Below are positions 8,066 to 16,420 of a stretch of 23,858 nucleotides of DNA, piece after piece. The DNA is from an uncultured Collinsella sp. (GTDB taxonomy: Bacteria > Actinomycetota > Coriobacteriia > Coriobacteriales > Coriobacteriaceae), in assembly GCA_900544755.1 (NCBI GenBank), contig UQWQ01000025.1, positions 1 through 23,858 on the forward strand, in the 5' to 3' direction. Every line of letters starts with the position of its first letter. Position 1 is the stretch's first letter. The position numbers were made by a program, and so were the translations under genes. The notes under the pieces were generated by a model. It was not told the origin of the DNA. It saw nothing but the letters and a program-made list of their open reading frames with translations, and searched no databases.

Positions 8066-10396
8066 TTACTTATCCTGTTCGAACGTTTGAGCGGTTGGCG
8101 TGGTACGAACCTTAAGCTCTTTGTGCCCAGAGTCCTTCGAAGTCGTGACCGTGTACTCGACCTTTATGTCTTGTCCAAGAAGCATGTGGACACCGCCCCA
8201 TGCAACCTTCAAGCCATCGTGCGTCGCTTCGTTCATCTCGATAGAACCGGAGCCCGAAGTCTTAATGTCCGAAATGCTGCCTCCCGCAGGAGCATAGAGA
8301 TAAAGCCTCAGCACCTCATCATCAATATCCTGGCTAATGCCGTTATGGCCCTGAAAATAACCAGGCATCTCGGCCTTCTCCTGAGGGGTCATCGTGTTCT
8401 TGAGCGTGGTGGTCACTCGATACGTCGTCGAGCCATCGGCATTTTCAACCGAAGAATCGATGGTGACTCGCTTGTCGAGGAACCAATCCATCTTTGAATA
8501 GCTGTAGTTGTTCACATAGACGCCCAAGATCGGAGCCTCCGACGTATCGGTTTGGAGGGCGCCCGATATTCCAAGAGCCTTCGCGGCCTTTTCCTCGTCA
8601 TCGTTTCTCGAATACATGAGGATGCGACCCTCGGAAGCGCCCTTTTCGATGGCGGCAGCAATCTTAGCAATATCGCTGGAGCCCAGTTCGTCCACGATCT
8701 TGTTAAAAGCCGATCCGGCAACCGCCGCAAAAATGGCGTCCTGTTCCTCTACCGGGTAATTCCAATAAATATCGTGCAGCAGCACCTTTGCAGCGTTGCT
8801 TCCATCAACGACGGTACCGTCAGGAAGCTGTGTGCCGCCTACAATGCCGAGCATATACTGCAAAAATACCGGATCGACTGCAAATACACCGTCGATGTCA
8901 TCTCCGACAATGGCCTTCTGCATATCGCTGGCAAGCTGAGCCGCACGCGGATAATCGGGCGTCATCGTAACGTCACCCATCGTGTATCCGAGCGTGTTGA
9001 ATCCGGTCAGGCCCCATCCGGTCGTGAACAAGTTTGCTTCTTCATCGGTGATGGGAAGCGGGCTCAAAGGCTCTTTCATCATGTCGACTTTGACAAAATC
9101 GCCCAGTTCGAGCTTACCATCAGTCACCGACATCACGCCGCGAGAACCGGGAAAACCGCCACAGGCGCGGATCTCGACATTGCTCATCGCGAGCACAAGA
9201 TAATGACGCGTCTGGCCGTTGGCGCCGAGCATCTGGGGAAGGACGGGGGCAACCTTCTCCGCCGCGTCAACCGCGCCATTGAGGGTGGCAAAGCCGTCCT
9301 TGGCCTTATCGACCAGCTCGGTCACCTGAGAAATATGAGTATCGCCAATGCCCTGGACCTTCTCGTTGGCGCTCTTGAACACCTTGGAGCTATCGGAAAG
9401 CGAATCGGCAACGGCCTGCAGCGCGGACACGTTGATATTCCCATCCTGGAACAGCTTGCCGGGCGTGGCCTGCGAAAGGTTATCGGCCATGGGAACCAGC
9501 GCATTGCTCGAGACATCGGACAGGGCGTCGATCATGGTGCGGGCAGCATTGATGTCGCCGCCATACACCGGGATAAACGAAGCCGCCGTCCACAGCGGGC
9601 TCGAGGTCTCCGCCTTCATGCTGTCGCAGAGCTCATCAATCTTCTTCGCGTCGTCAGGCAGCGTCGAAAAATCGCCCGACGTGACCTTGTCCTTAAGGCC
9701 ACCGACGATCTCGACAGCCTCCTTCGCTTCGCTCTTTACGGTCTTTGCCGAGTTAAGCAGCATAAAGCCGCTTGCGCCAAGCGCAACGAGAAGCACCGCG
9801 ACTACAGCGGCAATAATGGCGCCAGTGTGACGCTTTTTGCGCTCGCCTTTGCGATGGCGATGACGGACCAGACCGTCAGAGGTCGAACTCGACGAAGCGT
9901 CGCTACCGTAGTTCAAGCCAAAATCGTAATAATCTTCCTTGGAACCCGAGCCCGCAAACTGGGCACCGCCATCATCCAGGCGGGCGAACGTGCCAGTCTC
10001 GGAGGCGCCGGTGTAAATCGTGCCAAGGTTACCCGTAAGCCCCGCGCCACCGGCAGAGGGAGTATTGTTGGCGGCCTTGCCGGCATTAACGTTGCCGGCG
10101 GTATTCGCGGCGTTGGCAACACCTGCGTTGTTCGCAGGTGCCGAAGGAGCCCCGCTCGGCTGCGACGTGGAGGTTGCACCGCCCGCAAAGACATTCCCTC
10201 TTGCACGGCCGGTCTTTTTTGCCTTTTGAGACTGCTCGTACAGAGCGGTAAACATCGCCGTCTCGCCCGGGGACACGCGCTTACCGGAACCGCCCTGTCC
10301 AGCGCCGCCCGGCGTGCCGGCCTTACCAGCCCCGTTCGGACGCGGCGGAACTGCAGGACGGCCGCTATCGCTGCCCTTAAAGTGATTACCAGCCAT
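8066..10396 (-). CDS. DUF4012-domain membrane protein
   Basis: The 776-residue product begins with a long low-complexity Gly/Pro/Ala/Asn-rich region (1-150) and a Ser-rich stretch, then a basic cluster (178-190, RHRHRKGERKKRH), one membrane segment (191-215) and a large extracellular part, so the N-terminus is cytoplasmic. The DUF4012 core is recognised from TRHYLVLAMSNVEIRACGG (397-415) and from the later DYPRAAQLASDMQKA and IDGVFAVDPVFLQYMLGIVGG segments. The biochemical function of DUF4012 is not known to me; it is often found in Actinobacteria and near envelope polysaccharide genes. The frame stays open nine codons further upstream, but I choose the ATG at 10396 because GAGGA lies just ahead of it. 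The stop is three bases before glmM, which supports a link to envelope precursor supply. Confidence 0.85.
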   Translation of the reverse strand: MAGNHFKGSDSGRPAVPPRPNGAGKAGTPGGAGQGGSGKRVSPGETAMFTALYEQSQKAKKTGRARGNVFAGGATSTSQPSGAPSAPANNAGVANAANTAGNVNAGKAANNTPSAGGAGLTGNLGTIYTGASETGTFARLDDGGAQFAGSGSKEDYYDFGLNYGSDASSSSTSDGLVRHRHRKGERKKRHTGAIIAAVVAVLLVALGASGFMLLNSAKTVKSEAKEAVEIVGGLKDKVTSGDFSTLPDDAKKIDELCDSMKAETSSPLWTAASFIPVYGGDINAARTMIDALSDVSSNALVPMADNLSQATPGKLFQDGNINVSALQAVADSLSDSSKVFKSANEKVQGIGDTHISQVTELVDKAKDGFATLNGAVDAAEKVAPVLPQMLGANGQTRHYLVLAMSNVEIRACGGFPGSRGVMSVTDGKLELGDFVKVDMMKEPLSPLPITDEEANLFTTGWGLTGFNTLGYTMGDVTMTPDYPRAAQLASDMQKAIVGDDIDGVFAVDPVFLQYMLGIVGGTQLPDGTVVDGSNAAKVLLHDIYWNYPVEEQDAIFAAVAGSAFNKIVDELGSSDIAKIAAAIEKGASEGRILMYSRNDDEEKAAKALGISGALQTDTSEAPILGVYVNNYSYSKMDWFLDKRVTIDSSVENADGSTTYRVTTTLKNTMTPQEKAEMPGYFQGHNGISQDIDDEVLRLYLYAPAGGSISDIKTSGSGSIEMNEATHDGLKVAWGGVHMLLGQDIKVEYTVTTSKDSGHKELKVRTTPTAQTFEQDK

Positions 10397-10545
10397 AAAG
10401 AAATCCTCGCAATTGAGTCGCAATGAAAAAGTCCATAACGTTACTAGTTTATGGCATTTTGGGCATCGACAGCTAAACTCCAGACACGGACATCAATTGG
10501 CGAAAATGCGGCACAACACCTTTTCCGTCTTGGCGGCGGCGCCAG

Positions 10546-11568
10546 CTACACCGTCAAAAACACCATCGCGATAATCATGGCAAAGCCCGCCAGGTCGGTG
10601 GGCAAAAACACCGTTCCCAGCATAAGGGCGCTGGTGATGGTGGCCGAAACCGGCTCCATGGTTCCAAGGAGGCTCGCGCGCACCGAGCCAATCTCCTTAA
10701 CGCCCTGCATGTAGAACATATAGGCGAAGAACGACCCCACCACAATAAATATCGCGAGCGCGCCGACACCCGAGGGGCCGAGCGCCGGCATATGCGCCCA
10801 CGGCTGGGTAAAGATGCTCATCACGATTCCCGCCGAAAGCATGGCCGAGCCCGTGACGACCGAGCTGCCGTATTTGTTGAGGATTCCGGCAGGGATGATT
10901 GCTATGCAGGCACCGCCCACTGCGCACAAAAGGCCCGCGAGCAGGCCCATTGGCGAGATACTGAGCGTACAAGGGTCGCCGCCCGTGGCAATTAAAAACG
11001 TTCCGCCCAAGGCGAGCAAAATGCCAAGCGCCTCGCGCGTGCGCGGCAGTCGATGCGCGGTGACGCAGGCATACCCCATGACGACCACCAGCTGCAGACA
11101 CTGAAAGACGGTCGCGGTGCCCGCGTTGGTCAGGCGCACGGCTGACAGATAGCAAAGCTGGTTGAACAGCAGGCCAAAGATCGTAAATAGGATGAGCTGC
11201 TTGCGATCGGCAGGGGTGGTCCACAGCCTGACCAGGCGGTCGCGATCTTTTCTGAGCACGACGAACATAAAGAGCAGGCCAGCGATAACTTGGCGCACGC
11301 TCATCAGCCAAAATGTCTCGATATGGCACACGTCAAAGAGGTAGCTGGCACTGGTGCCAGAAAAACCCCAAAACGTACCGCCGGCAAACGCGGCGAGCGT
11401 GCCCAGGGCCATCTTGCGCGTCTGGGCATCGTTGAGGCGGTCGCGCCATGCGCGGCGGGTGCTGCGGCTCAGCTCGTCAGTTCCCTCGGGCACGACAAAA
11501 TCGGCCGCCGCCGTCATCGGCACCGAAGCCTTTTTACGTGCACGCTGCGCTGTGCGCTCCTGTTCCAT
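10546..11568 (-). CDS. EamA/DMT-superfamily transporter
   Basis: The 340-residue protein has a hydrophilic N-terminal tail of about 50 residues and then about ten hydrophobic helices arranged as two EamA repeats. Recognisable pieces are GTFWGFSGTSASYLF in helix 1, YLSAVRLTNAGTATVFQCLQ at the end of the first repeat, and ASLLGTMEPVSATITSALML near the end of the second, which corresponds to the family's conserved helix-9 region. DMT members export or import small metabolites such as amino acids or nucleosides; the substrate cannot be told here. The ATG at 11568 is preceded by GGGGAG. It lies 125 bases after the second SipW-type peptidase in the same direction, so it may be read with that cluster, but no partner relation is evident. 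Confidence 0.9.
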   Translation of the reverse strand: MEQERTAQRARKKASVPMTAAADFVVPEGTDELSRSTRRAWRDRLNDAQTRKMALGTLAAFAGGTFWGFSGTSASYLFDVCHIETFWLMSVRQVIAGLLFMFVVLRKDRDRLVRLWTTPADRKQLILFTIFGLLFNQLCYLSAVRLTNAGTATVFQCLQLVVVMGYACVTAHRLPRTREALGILLALGGTFLIATGGDPCTLSISPMGLLAGLLCAVGGACIAIIPAGILNKYGSSVVTGSAMLSAGIVMSIFTQPWAHMPALGPSGVGALAIFIVVGSFFAYMFYMQGVKEIGSVRASLLGTMEPVSATITSALMLGTVFLPTDLAGFAMIIAMVFLTV

Positions 11569-11693
11569 TCCACTCCCCAGAAATCAATTGGCAACAAAGC
11601 GCTCAAACTGTAGCACGAATATTGATACGGAAATGCGGGCGATTCGGAACATCTGCGAGCGTCCAAATTGCAGGGACGAAAGGCACCGATGAG

Positions 11694-12401
11694 CTATGCC
11701 GAGTGGTTGGAATCGTCTAGAACGCCGGGGGCGGCTTCCGCACTTCCCTCAGCATGCTCGCCATCGTCCCGTTCCTTGTCGCTGTCCCGGCCCTCCTGCT
11801 CGCGACGGCGCTTTTCGCGAATCTGCTCAACGGCGGCTCGCAAGGCGGCCTCGTCCTCGGCGCGTGCCACCTCTTGCGTTGTCTTGACCATATGGCGAAT
11901 CTCGAGCACCAGCAGCACGATCAGCGGCACCACGATAAGCGGAAAGAACAGCAGCGGATTGGTGAGCAACGAGACCACCACGCCCAGCCCCGCCGAGACA
12001 AAGACCACGCGCCCCACCACGTCGGCGGCGGGCACGGGCGCGGCGTCCTCGACCGGATTGGCATCGCCCTTGGTGCGGTAGACCGGCGTGCCGTCGGCCG
12101 CGGCCTCCACGGATACGATGCGGTGCGTGTTGAGCGAACCCTCCAGCGCGTCATCGGACGAATGGAAGGTGATGATATCGCCCACCTGGTAGGCTTGGCT
12201 GTTGTCGGTATCGACGACGATAAACGAGTGCACGGGAATCGCCGGCTCCATCGAACCGGTCAGTGTGCGCATAAAGCCATAGCCCATGATGGTGGGGATC
12301 TCGCCGGCGGGCGTGAACACCGTGCGCAGCAACACCACAAAGGCGACCAGGATCACCACGGTCGCCAGCACGTTGATCACGCGGAGCACGTGCTTCATCA
12401 C
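11694..12401 (-). CDS. SipW-type signal peptidase I (second copy) with charged cytoplasmic tail
   Basis: This is a membrane serine protease of the archaeal/ER-like SipW branch (family S26B), which removes signal peptides. There is an N-terminal membrane helix (about 5-27). The catalytic serine is Ser50 in LTGSMEP, the histidine is His93 in NTHRIV (this branch uses His rather than Lys), and a conserved Asp is Asp112 in TKGDANP. A long hydrophobic region follows at about 125-168, then a charged, helix-prone tail (170-235, Arg/Glu-rich) that should face the cytoplasm. I take the GTG at 12401, giving a 4-base overlap with the upstream stop and an AAAGGA site 9 bases away; the ATG at 12398 is an alternative. 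It is the last gene of the cluster that contains four probable SipW-type substrates. Confidence 0.9.
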   Translation of the reverse strand: MMKHVLRVINVLATVVILVAFVVLLRTVFTPAGEIPTIMGYGFMRTLTGSMEPAIPVHSFIVVDTDNSQAYQVGDIITFHSSDDALEGSLNTHRIVSVEAAADGTPVYRTKGDANPVEDAAPVPAADVVGRVVFVSAGLGVVVSLLTNPLLFFPLIVVPLIVLLVLEIRHMVKTTQEVARAEDEAALRAAVEQIREKRRREQEGRDSDKERDDGEHAEGSAEAAPGVLDDSNHSA

Positions 12402-14644
12402 TTGTCGTCGTCCTTTGCGGAAGTCTCGGGGTCGGCAGCGACCTCGCCCTCGGTGGCATCCGCCGCAGAAGCGCCATCCTCGTCAGGCGCGGCGACCACG
12501 CCCTCGGCGGCCTCTCCGCGCAAGCGAGCCAGCAGATAGCGCGACAGGCTGTTGCCCTCGGCACGGCGCTCGGCGCGGGCGCGATCGCGCTCGGCCTGTT
12601 CCAGCTCGTGCGCCAACGAGGCCAAGCGCTGCTGCATCTCCGCGCGGGCGGCCTCGAGCTCGCGCTCGTGCGCGGCCTTTGCGGCGGCGAGCTCCTGCTC
12701 GATGCGCTCCCCTGCCGCACGCTCGGCTGCGGCGATACGCTCGTCGGCGTCGGCACGGGCGTCCTCGGCGGCACGCGTCGCGGCATCGCGCTCGGCAGCG
12801 GCGGCGGCGACCTTCTCGCCGGCATCCACCGCGGCCTGCTCCACGGCAGAATCGGCGGCCGCGTAGGCGGCATCGATCGCGGCATCGGCAGCCTGCTGAG
12901 CGGCGGAAACCTTCTCCTCGGCCGCAGCAACGGTGTCGGCAAGCGCCTGCTCCGCTGCTGCCGCGGCGGCGTCCGCCGCCTCCTGCGCGGCACGGGCATC
13001 GCGCTCGGCCGTCAGCTGCACTTCCTCAATCTGCAGCTGAGCGGCGTCCAGCTTGGCATGCAGCTCGGCAACCTCCTTGGCGCACACCTCGCGCACGCCG
13101 GCAAGCTCGGCCGCGGCGGCATCCTTGGCAGCTTGCAGCTCGGCGGCATCGGCTTCCGTCTTGGCAGCCAGGGCCGCAGCAGCGTCGCTCTTGACCTGTG
13201 CGACCTGCTCGGCGGCTGCCTGCTCGGCGGCGGCAACCTTGGCATCGGCATCGGCACGGGCAGCCGCAACCTCGGCATCGGCCTCGGCGCGCATCTGCTC
13301 AAGCTGGGCAGCTGCGGTCGAGCGCGCCTCAGCGGCAGCATCCTCGGCGGCTTTCTTGCCGGTCTCGACATCCTCCAGCGAGCCGCGCAGCTCCTCGGCA
13401 TCCGCCTCGGCAATCTGCGCGCGCTGCGTCAACGCCAGCTCACGCGTCTTGGCCTCGTCCAGCTCGTCGGCCAGGTCATCGCGCTCATCGGTCAGCGCAT
13501 GCGCCTGCACCTTCCAGGACGTAAGCTGCCCCTGTAGCTCCTCAATCTGCTCGCGGGCCTCGGCCAGTGCCTGCTCGGCATCGAGCTGAGCCTGCGTGAC
13601 CTCCTCCACAAACACGCGCCGGACCTCAACGTCGGGCAGGTCGGGGCTATCGACCTGCACCTCCTTGATCTCCTTGATGAACTTGGGCGCCACCGGCGCG
13701 TGTTGTACGCTCTCGAGCTCCTGCAGGTTGCGCTCGTCATCAGTCAGGCTCTTAAAGACGGCGTAGTTATTGATGAGGTTGGTGTACATCTGCACCATGT
13801 ACTCGTCATCGAACGCCAGCGCCTGCTGCTGCACGTCGATGTTGTATCCCACCTTGTCATAGCGCTCCATAAACTGCCACAGCTGGTAGCACTTGCGGTA
13901 GTTGGGGTCTTTCATGATGAGGTTGGTGCGTTGAATGGGGCTGCGGACCGCGCTGCAGCCGTTCATGATCTGGCAGAACGACGCGCCGCGCAGCGCCATG
14001 ACCAGGCGGCGCACGCGGTCGATGCGCATAAAGACGTCCATGTTGTCGGCGTCGTTCTCGGCAAAGCTCTGACGGTTTTTGACCGTCATCTCCACGCTGT
14101 ACTCGATCTGCTCGTACGCGTCATCGATAGTGCTGTGCATCTTAAAGCGGTTGCGGATCTCGTTGCCCGTCGACCAAAAGATGACGTCGGTGCGCTTGTC
14201 CACAAACGTCAGCAGGCGCTGAATCAGGTGGTAGATAAAGCGGTTCTCGTACAGGTCGTAGGTCTCAACGGTATTGACATTGAGGATGCGCGTGGGGTGA
14301 ACTCCGCCGTCGTCGCTCGGCGCCAAAAACTGCGTGTTTTGGCTCAGATGGCGAACGCTGTCGGCGCTGATCTTTTTGGCGAGCGAGACCGGCACCACCT
14401 CTTCCTCGGTGGTGATAAAGCGGCGCGGCTTTTCGATGATGGTGTTGATGGCGTCGAGCGAGTCCTCGATCATGCTGATCCATTCCTCGTCCACCACCTT
14501 GACGAGCTCCTCGCGCTGCTGTTCGATCGTGGTGCCCGAGGCCTGCGCCATCTCAAACAGATAGCGGAAGTAGCGGCTGTCCTCCTGGATGGGCTCCATC
14601 TGCTCGGAGAAGCTGGTATAGAGGTCCTGAATGGTCTCGGACAT
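12398..14644 (-). CDS. DUF2357 (McrC-like) protein with giant alanine-rich coiled coil, no nuclease seen
   Basis: The first roughly 320 of 748 residues resemble DUF2357, the domain found in McrC-type partners of McrB ATPases. The key stretch is HPTRILNVNTVETYDLYENR (116-135), and a second family-like stretch is IMKDPNYRKCYQLWQFM (243-259). In the usual family a PD-(D/E)xK nuclease follows; I see no such motif. Instead residues about 350-705 form an almost unbroken coiled coil very rich in Ala, Glu, Arg and Asp, followed by an acidic tail (ending DPETSAKDDDK). No signal peptide or membrane segment is seen, so it should be cytoplasmic. ATG 14644 has GGAG upstream. It follows the AAA+ gene by 69 bases and overlaps the second SipW gene. 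It probably acts with that ATPase, perhaps as a scaffold. The DUF2357 assignment is by motif recognition only. Confidence 0.75.
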   Translation of the reverse strand: MSETIQDLYTSFSEQMEPIQEDSRYFRYLFEMAQASGTTIEQQREELVKVVDEEWISMIEDSLDAINTIIEKPRRFITTEEEVVPVSLAKKISADSVRHLSQNTQFLAPSDDGGVHPTRILNVNTVETYDLYENRFIYHLIQRLLTFVDKRTDVIFWSTGNEIRNRFKMHSTIDDAYEQIEYSVEMTVKNRQSFAENDADNMDVFMRIDRVRRLVMALRGASFCQIMNGCSAVRSPIQRTNLIMKDPNYRKCYQLWQFMERYDKVGYNIDVQQQALAFDDEYMVQMYTNLINNYAVFKSLTDDERNLQELESVQHAPVAPKFIKEIKEVQVDSPDLPDVEVRRVFVEEVTQAQLDAEQALAEAREQIEELQGQLTSWKVQAHALTDERDDLADELDEAKTRELALTQRAQIAEADAEELRGSLEDVETGKKAAEDAAAEARSTAAAQLEQMRAEADAEVAAARADADAKVAAAEQAAAEQVAQVKSDAAAALAAKTEADAAELQAAKDAAAAELAGVREVCAKEVAELHAKLDAAQLQIEEVQLTAERDARAAQEAADAAAAAAEQALADTVAAAEEKVSAAQQAADAAIDAAYAAADSAVEQAAVDAGEKVAAAAAERDAATRAAEDARADADERIAAAERAAGERIEQELAAAKAAHERELEAARAEMQQRLASLAHELEQAERDRARAERRAEGNSLSRYLLARLRGEAAEGVVAAPDEDGASAADATEGEVAADPETSAKDDDK

Positions 14645-14678
14645 GGGTTACTCCATAGATTGGATCGATCGGAAAGGG

Positions 14679-14703
14679 GCGGGGCGACATCACGTCGCCC
14701 CGC
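14679..14703. repeat. Perfect 10-bp palindrome between the AAA+ and DUF2357 genes
   Basis: GCGGGGCGAC and GTCGCCCCGC flank five bases. In the minus-strand transcript the hairpin follows the AAA+ stop by about 10 bases and is trailed by CCCCTTTCC, not a clear U run. It may be a weak terminator or a processing or stabilising stem that sets the ratio of the two proteins. Confidence 0.6.
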
Positions 14704-14713
14704 GCTTACGACA

Positions 14714-16420
14714 TTAGTAGAAATTCTGGATCCGCTGCAGGTACATGACGGAATCGGGCAGACCGCCCTCGCCAAAGGTCTTCTCAATGTACTCGATCAG
14801 GCCCTTCATCTCGTCGCGCACAAAGCTCACGTTCATGGACTCAAACTTCTTGAGCACCTTGCGGGCGATGATGTAGTCCATGCCGCCCAGCTCGGTGCCG
14901 CCGCACGCCACGTACACGGGGATAAAGTCGTACATCTGCTTGATGATACGGTTACCAAAGGCCAGCTTAAAGCGGGTCTGCAGGTACTGGTCCAGCTTGT
15001 GCATCTTCTGGAGCAGCTCCTCGTCGATCACATACTCGACCTTGGCCTTTTGGAATAGATACTGCAGGTGATCGGCCGTCACGTGCACGCGCTCGTGCGG
15101 CTCGCACTCAAACGCGTCGGCGCGCTCGTTGAGCTCGATGGGGATTGCGCGGTCGTACACCTTGTCCGTGATGGTAAAGGTGGAGTCGTCGTTGTTGGCC
15201 GTGCCGATAAACCACAGGCTGTCGGGAATGGTGAGCTTGCCGTCGTGCAGGGCCTTGGGGTCGGCGGCCCACTGGGTGGGCACCAGGTCGAGCACCCATT
15301 CGTCGTGGCTGGGCATCTCGAGCACCGACAGGATCTCGGCAAAGTAGTACTCCACGCGGGCGAGGTTCATCTCGTCGAGCACGATCATGGACGGGTCCTG
15401 GCGAAGGCCCGCCTCATACACGGCGCGGAGGAACTCGGTCTCGTTAAAGCGCTTGGAAAACTCGTTGAAGTAGCCCAGCACCTCGGTGCGGTCGCGGAAG
15501 CTCGGCTGCACCGAAACGATGGTCGCGGGGTTGTCCAAGTAGCGGCTAAAGCTGTAGGGCAGCGACGTCTTACCGGTACCCGAGATGCCCTCCAGGATCA
15601 GCAGCTTGGAGGCGGCCATGCCGGCCACAAAGCGGCGGATGATCTCGGGCGTGTAGTAGAGCTTCATCTGGCTGCACGCAAACGCGCGGAAGCTGTCGAC
15701 AAAGTCCTCCAGCGAGATGGCATCGTCGTAGACCGGCGATTCCCAGTCGCGGTACTTAAGGTCCACCAGGGACAGCTTGGGGAAGCGGTTGGCTTGGGCG
15801 ATCTCTTTTTCCTCGGCAAGGGTCTTGGCCTCGACGGTCGCCTTGGCCATGGCGGCCGCGGCATCCTTGACGCCCGCACCGTCGAGCGCGAGCGACGCGT
15901 TGCCCGACATGACGGCCGTCGCCGCGGCGCCCTCGCCCGCAGCGGCACCCGTAGCGGCACCTGCGGCGGCGCCCACCACGTTACCCACCGTGGGCAGATG
16001 GTCGTCGGCCAGGGCCGAGGCGCCCACGTACGGAATCTGCTTGGTGCCGCCCATGGCATTGACCTTGAGCGCCAGCAGCTTGTTCTTCTCGTCCATGAGG
16101 TCGAGCACCTGCTTGTTCAGGCGGCCGATCTCGCGATAGAGCGCCTTGTTGGACGTGTCGTCGCGATGCAGGCGACGGTTGATGCGGTAGTGGTGGATCA
16201 GAACGGCCACGATCAGCACGGGGACCGCGATGAGCATGGCAAACAGAATGACCGCGCCGATCTTGCCCACCAGGTCAAACGTGGTGAAGTAGGTCATAAA
16301 GATGTTGAAGTACTCAACCCAGCCAAACACCAGCAGGTTAAGGATGGAGCTCACGACGGCAACGACGTTGTAGACGACCTTTGCCAGTAGCTCCCAGGCA
16401 AATCCCAGAAACTCACTCAC
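14714..16420 (-). CDS. Membrane-anchored McrB-like AAA+ ATPase
   Basis: The 568-residue protein has two membrane helices (about 12-35 and 52-77), a short coiled coil (90-120), a Gly/Ala linker (147-170) and a C-terminal AAA+ domain of the McrB/MoxR-like (AAA_5) group. Walker A is GISGTGKTS (278-286), Walker B is MIVLDEMN (345-352), the sensor-1 region is GTANNDDS (406-413) and an arginine-finger candidate is Arg424 in VYDRAIPIEL. Classical McrB GTPases carry a GTMNTAD-like motif at the sensor position, so the nucleotide here may be ATP. The start is a GTG at 16420, with GGAGGG eight bases ahead, overlapping the upstream SipW stop by eight bases. The likely partner is the DUF2357 protein next door. 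Membrane anchoring and the signal-peptidase neighbours argue against ordinary DNA restriction. Confidence 0.85.
   Translation of the reverse strand: MSEFLGFAWELLAKVVYNVVAVVSSILNLLVFGWVEYFNIFMTYFTTFDLVGKIGAVILFAMLIAVPVLIVAVLIHHYRINRRLHRDDTSNKALYREIGRLNKQVLDLMDEKNKLLALKVNAMGGTKQIPYVGASALADDHLPTVGNVVGAAAGAATGAAAGEGAAATAVMSGNASLALDGAGVKDAAAAMAKATVEAKTLAEEKEIAQANRFPKLSLVDLKYRDWESPVYDDAISLEDFVDSFRAFACSQMKLYYTPEIIRRFVAGMAASKLLILEGISGTGKTSLPYSFSRYLDNPATIVSVQPSFRDRTEVLGYFNEFSKRFNETEFLRAVYEAGLRQDPSMIVLDEMNLARVEYYFAEILSVLEMPSHDEWVLDLVPTQWAADPKALHDGKLTIPDSLWFIGTANNDDSTFTITDKVYDRAIPIELNERADAFECEPHERVHVTADHLQYLFQKAKVEYVIDEELLQKMHKLDQYLQTRFKLAFGNRIIKQMYDFIPVYVACGGTELGGMDYIIARKVLKKFESMNVSFVRDEMKGLIEYIEKTFGEGGLPDSVMYLQRIQNFY

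Noticed and set aside
8552..10426. Long plus-strand open frame opposite the DUF4012 gene
   Set aside because: Composition is of low-complexity, Arg/His-rich shadow type and there is no ribosome site or family motif; the minus-strand gene has a clear start, membrane helix and domain.
13700..15058. Plus-strand open frame opposite the DUF2357 and AAA+ genes (also 15068-16390 and 12608-13537)
   Set aside because: These mirror coding bias of the minus-strand genes, which have Walker motifs and coiled coil; the shadow products are His/Leu/Gly-rich with no recognisable features.
12398..16420. Classical McrBC restriction system
   Set aside because: The ATPase has membrane helices instead of a DNA-binding domain, the McrC-like partner shows no nuclease motif, and the neighbours are signal peptidases and exported proteins.
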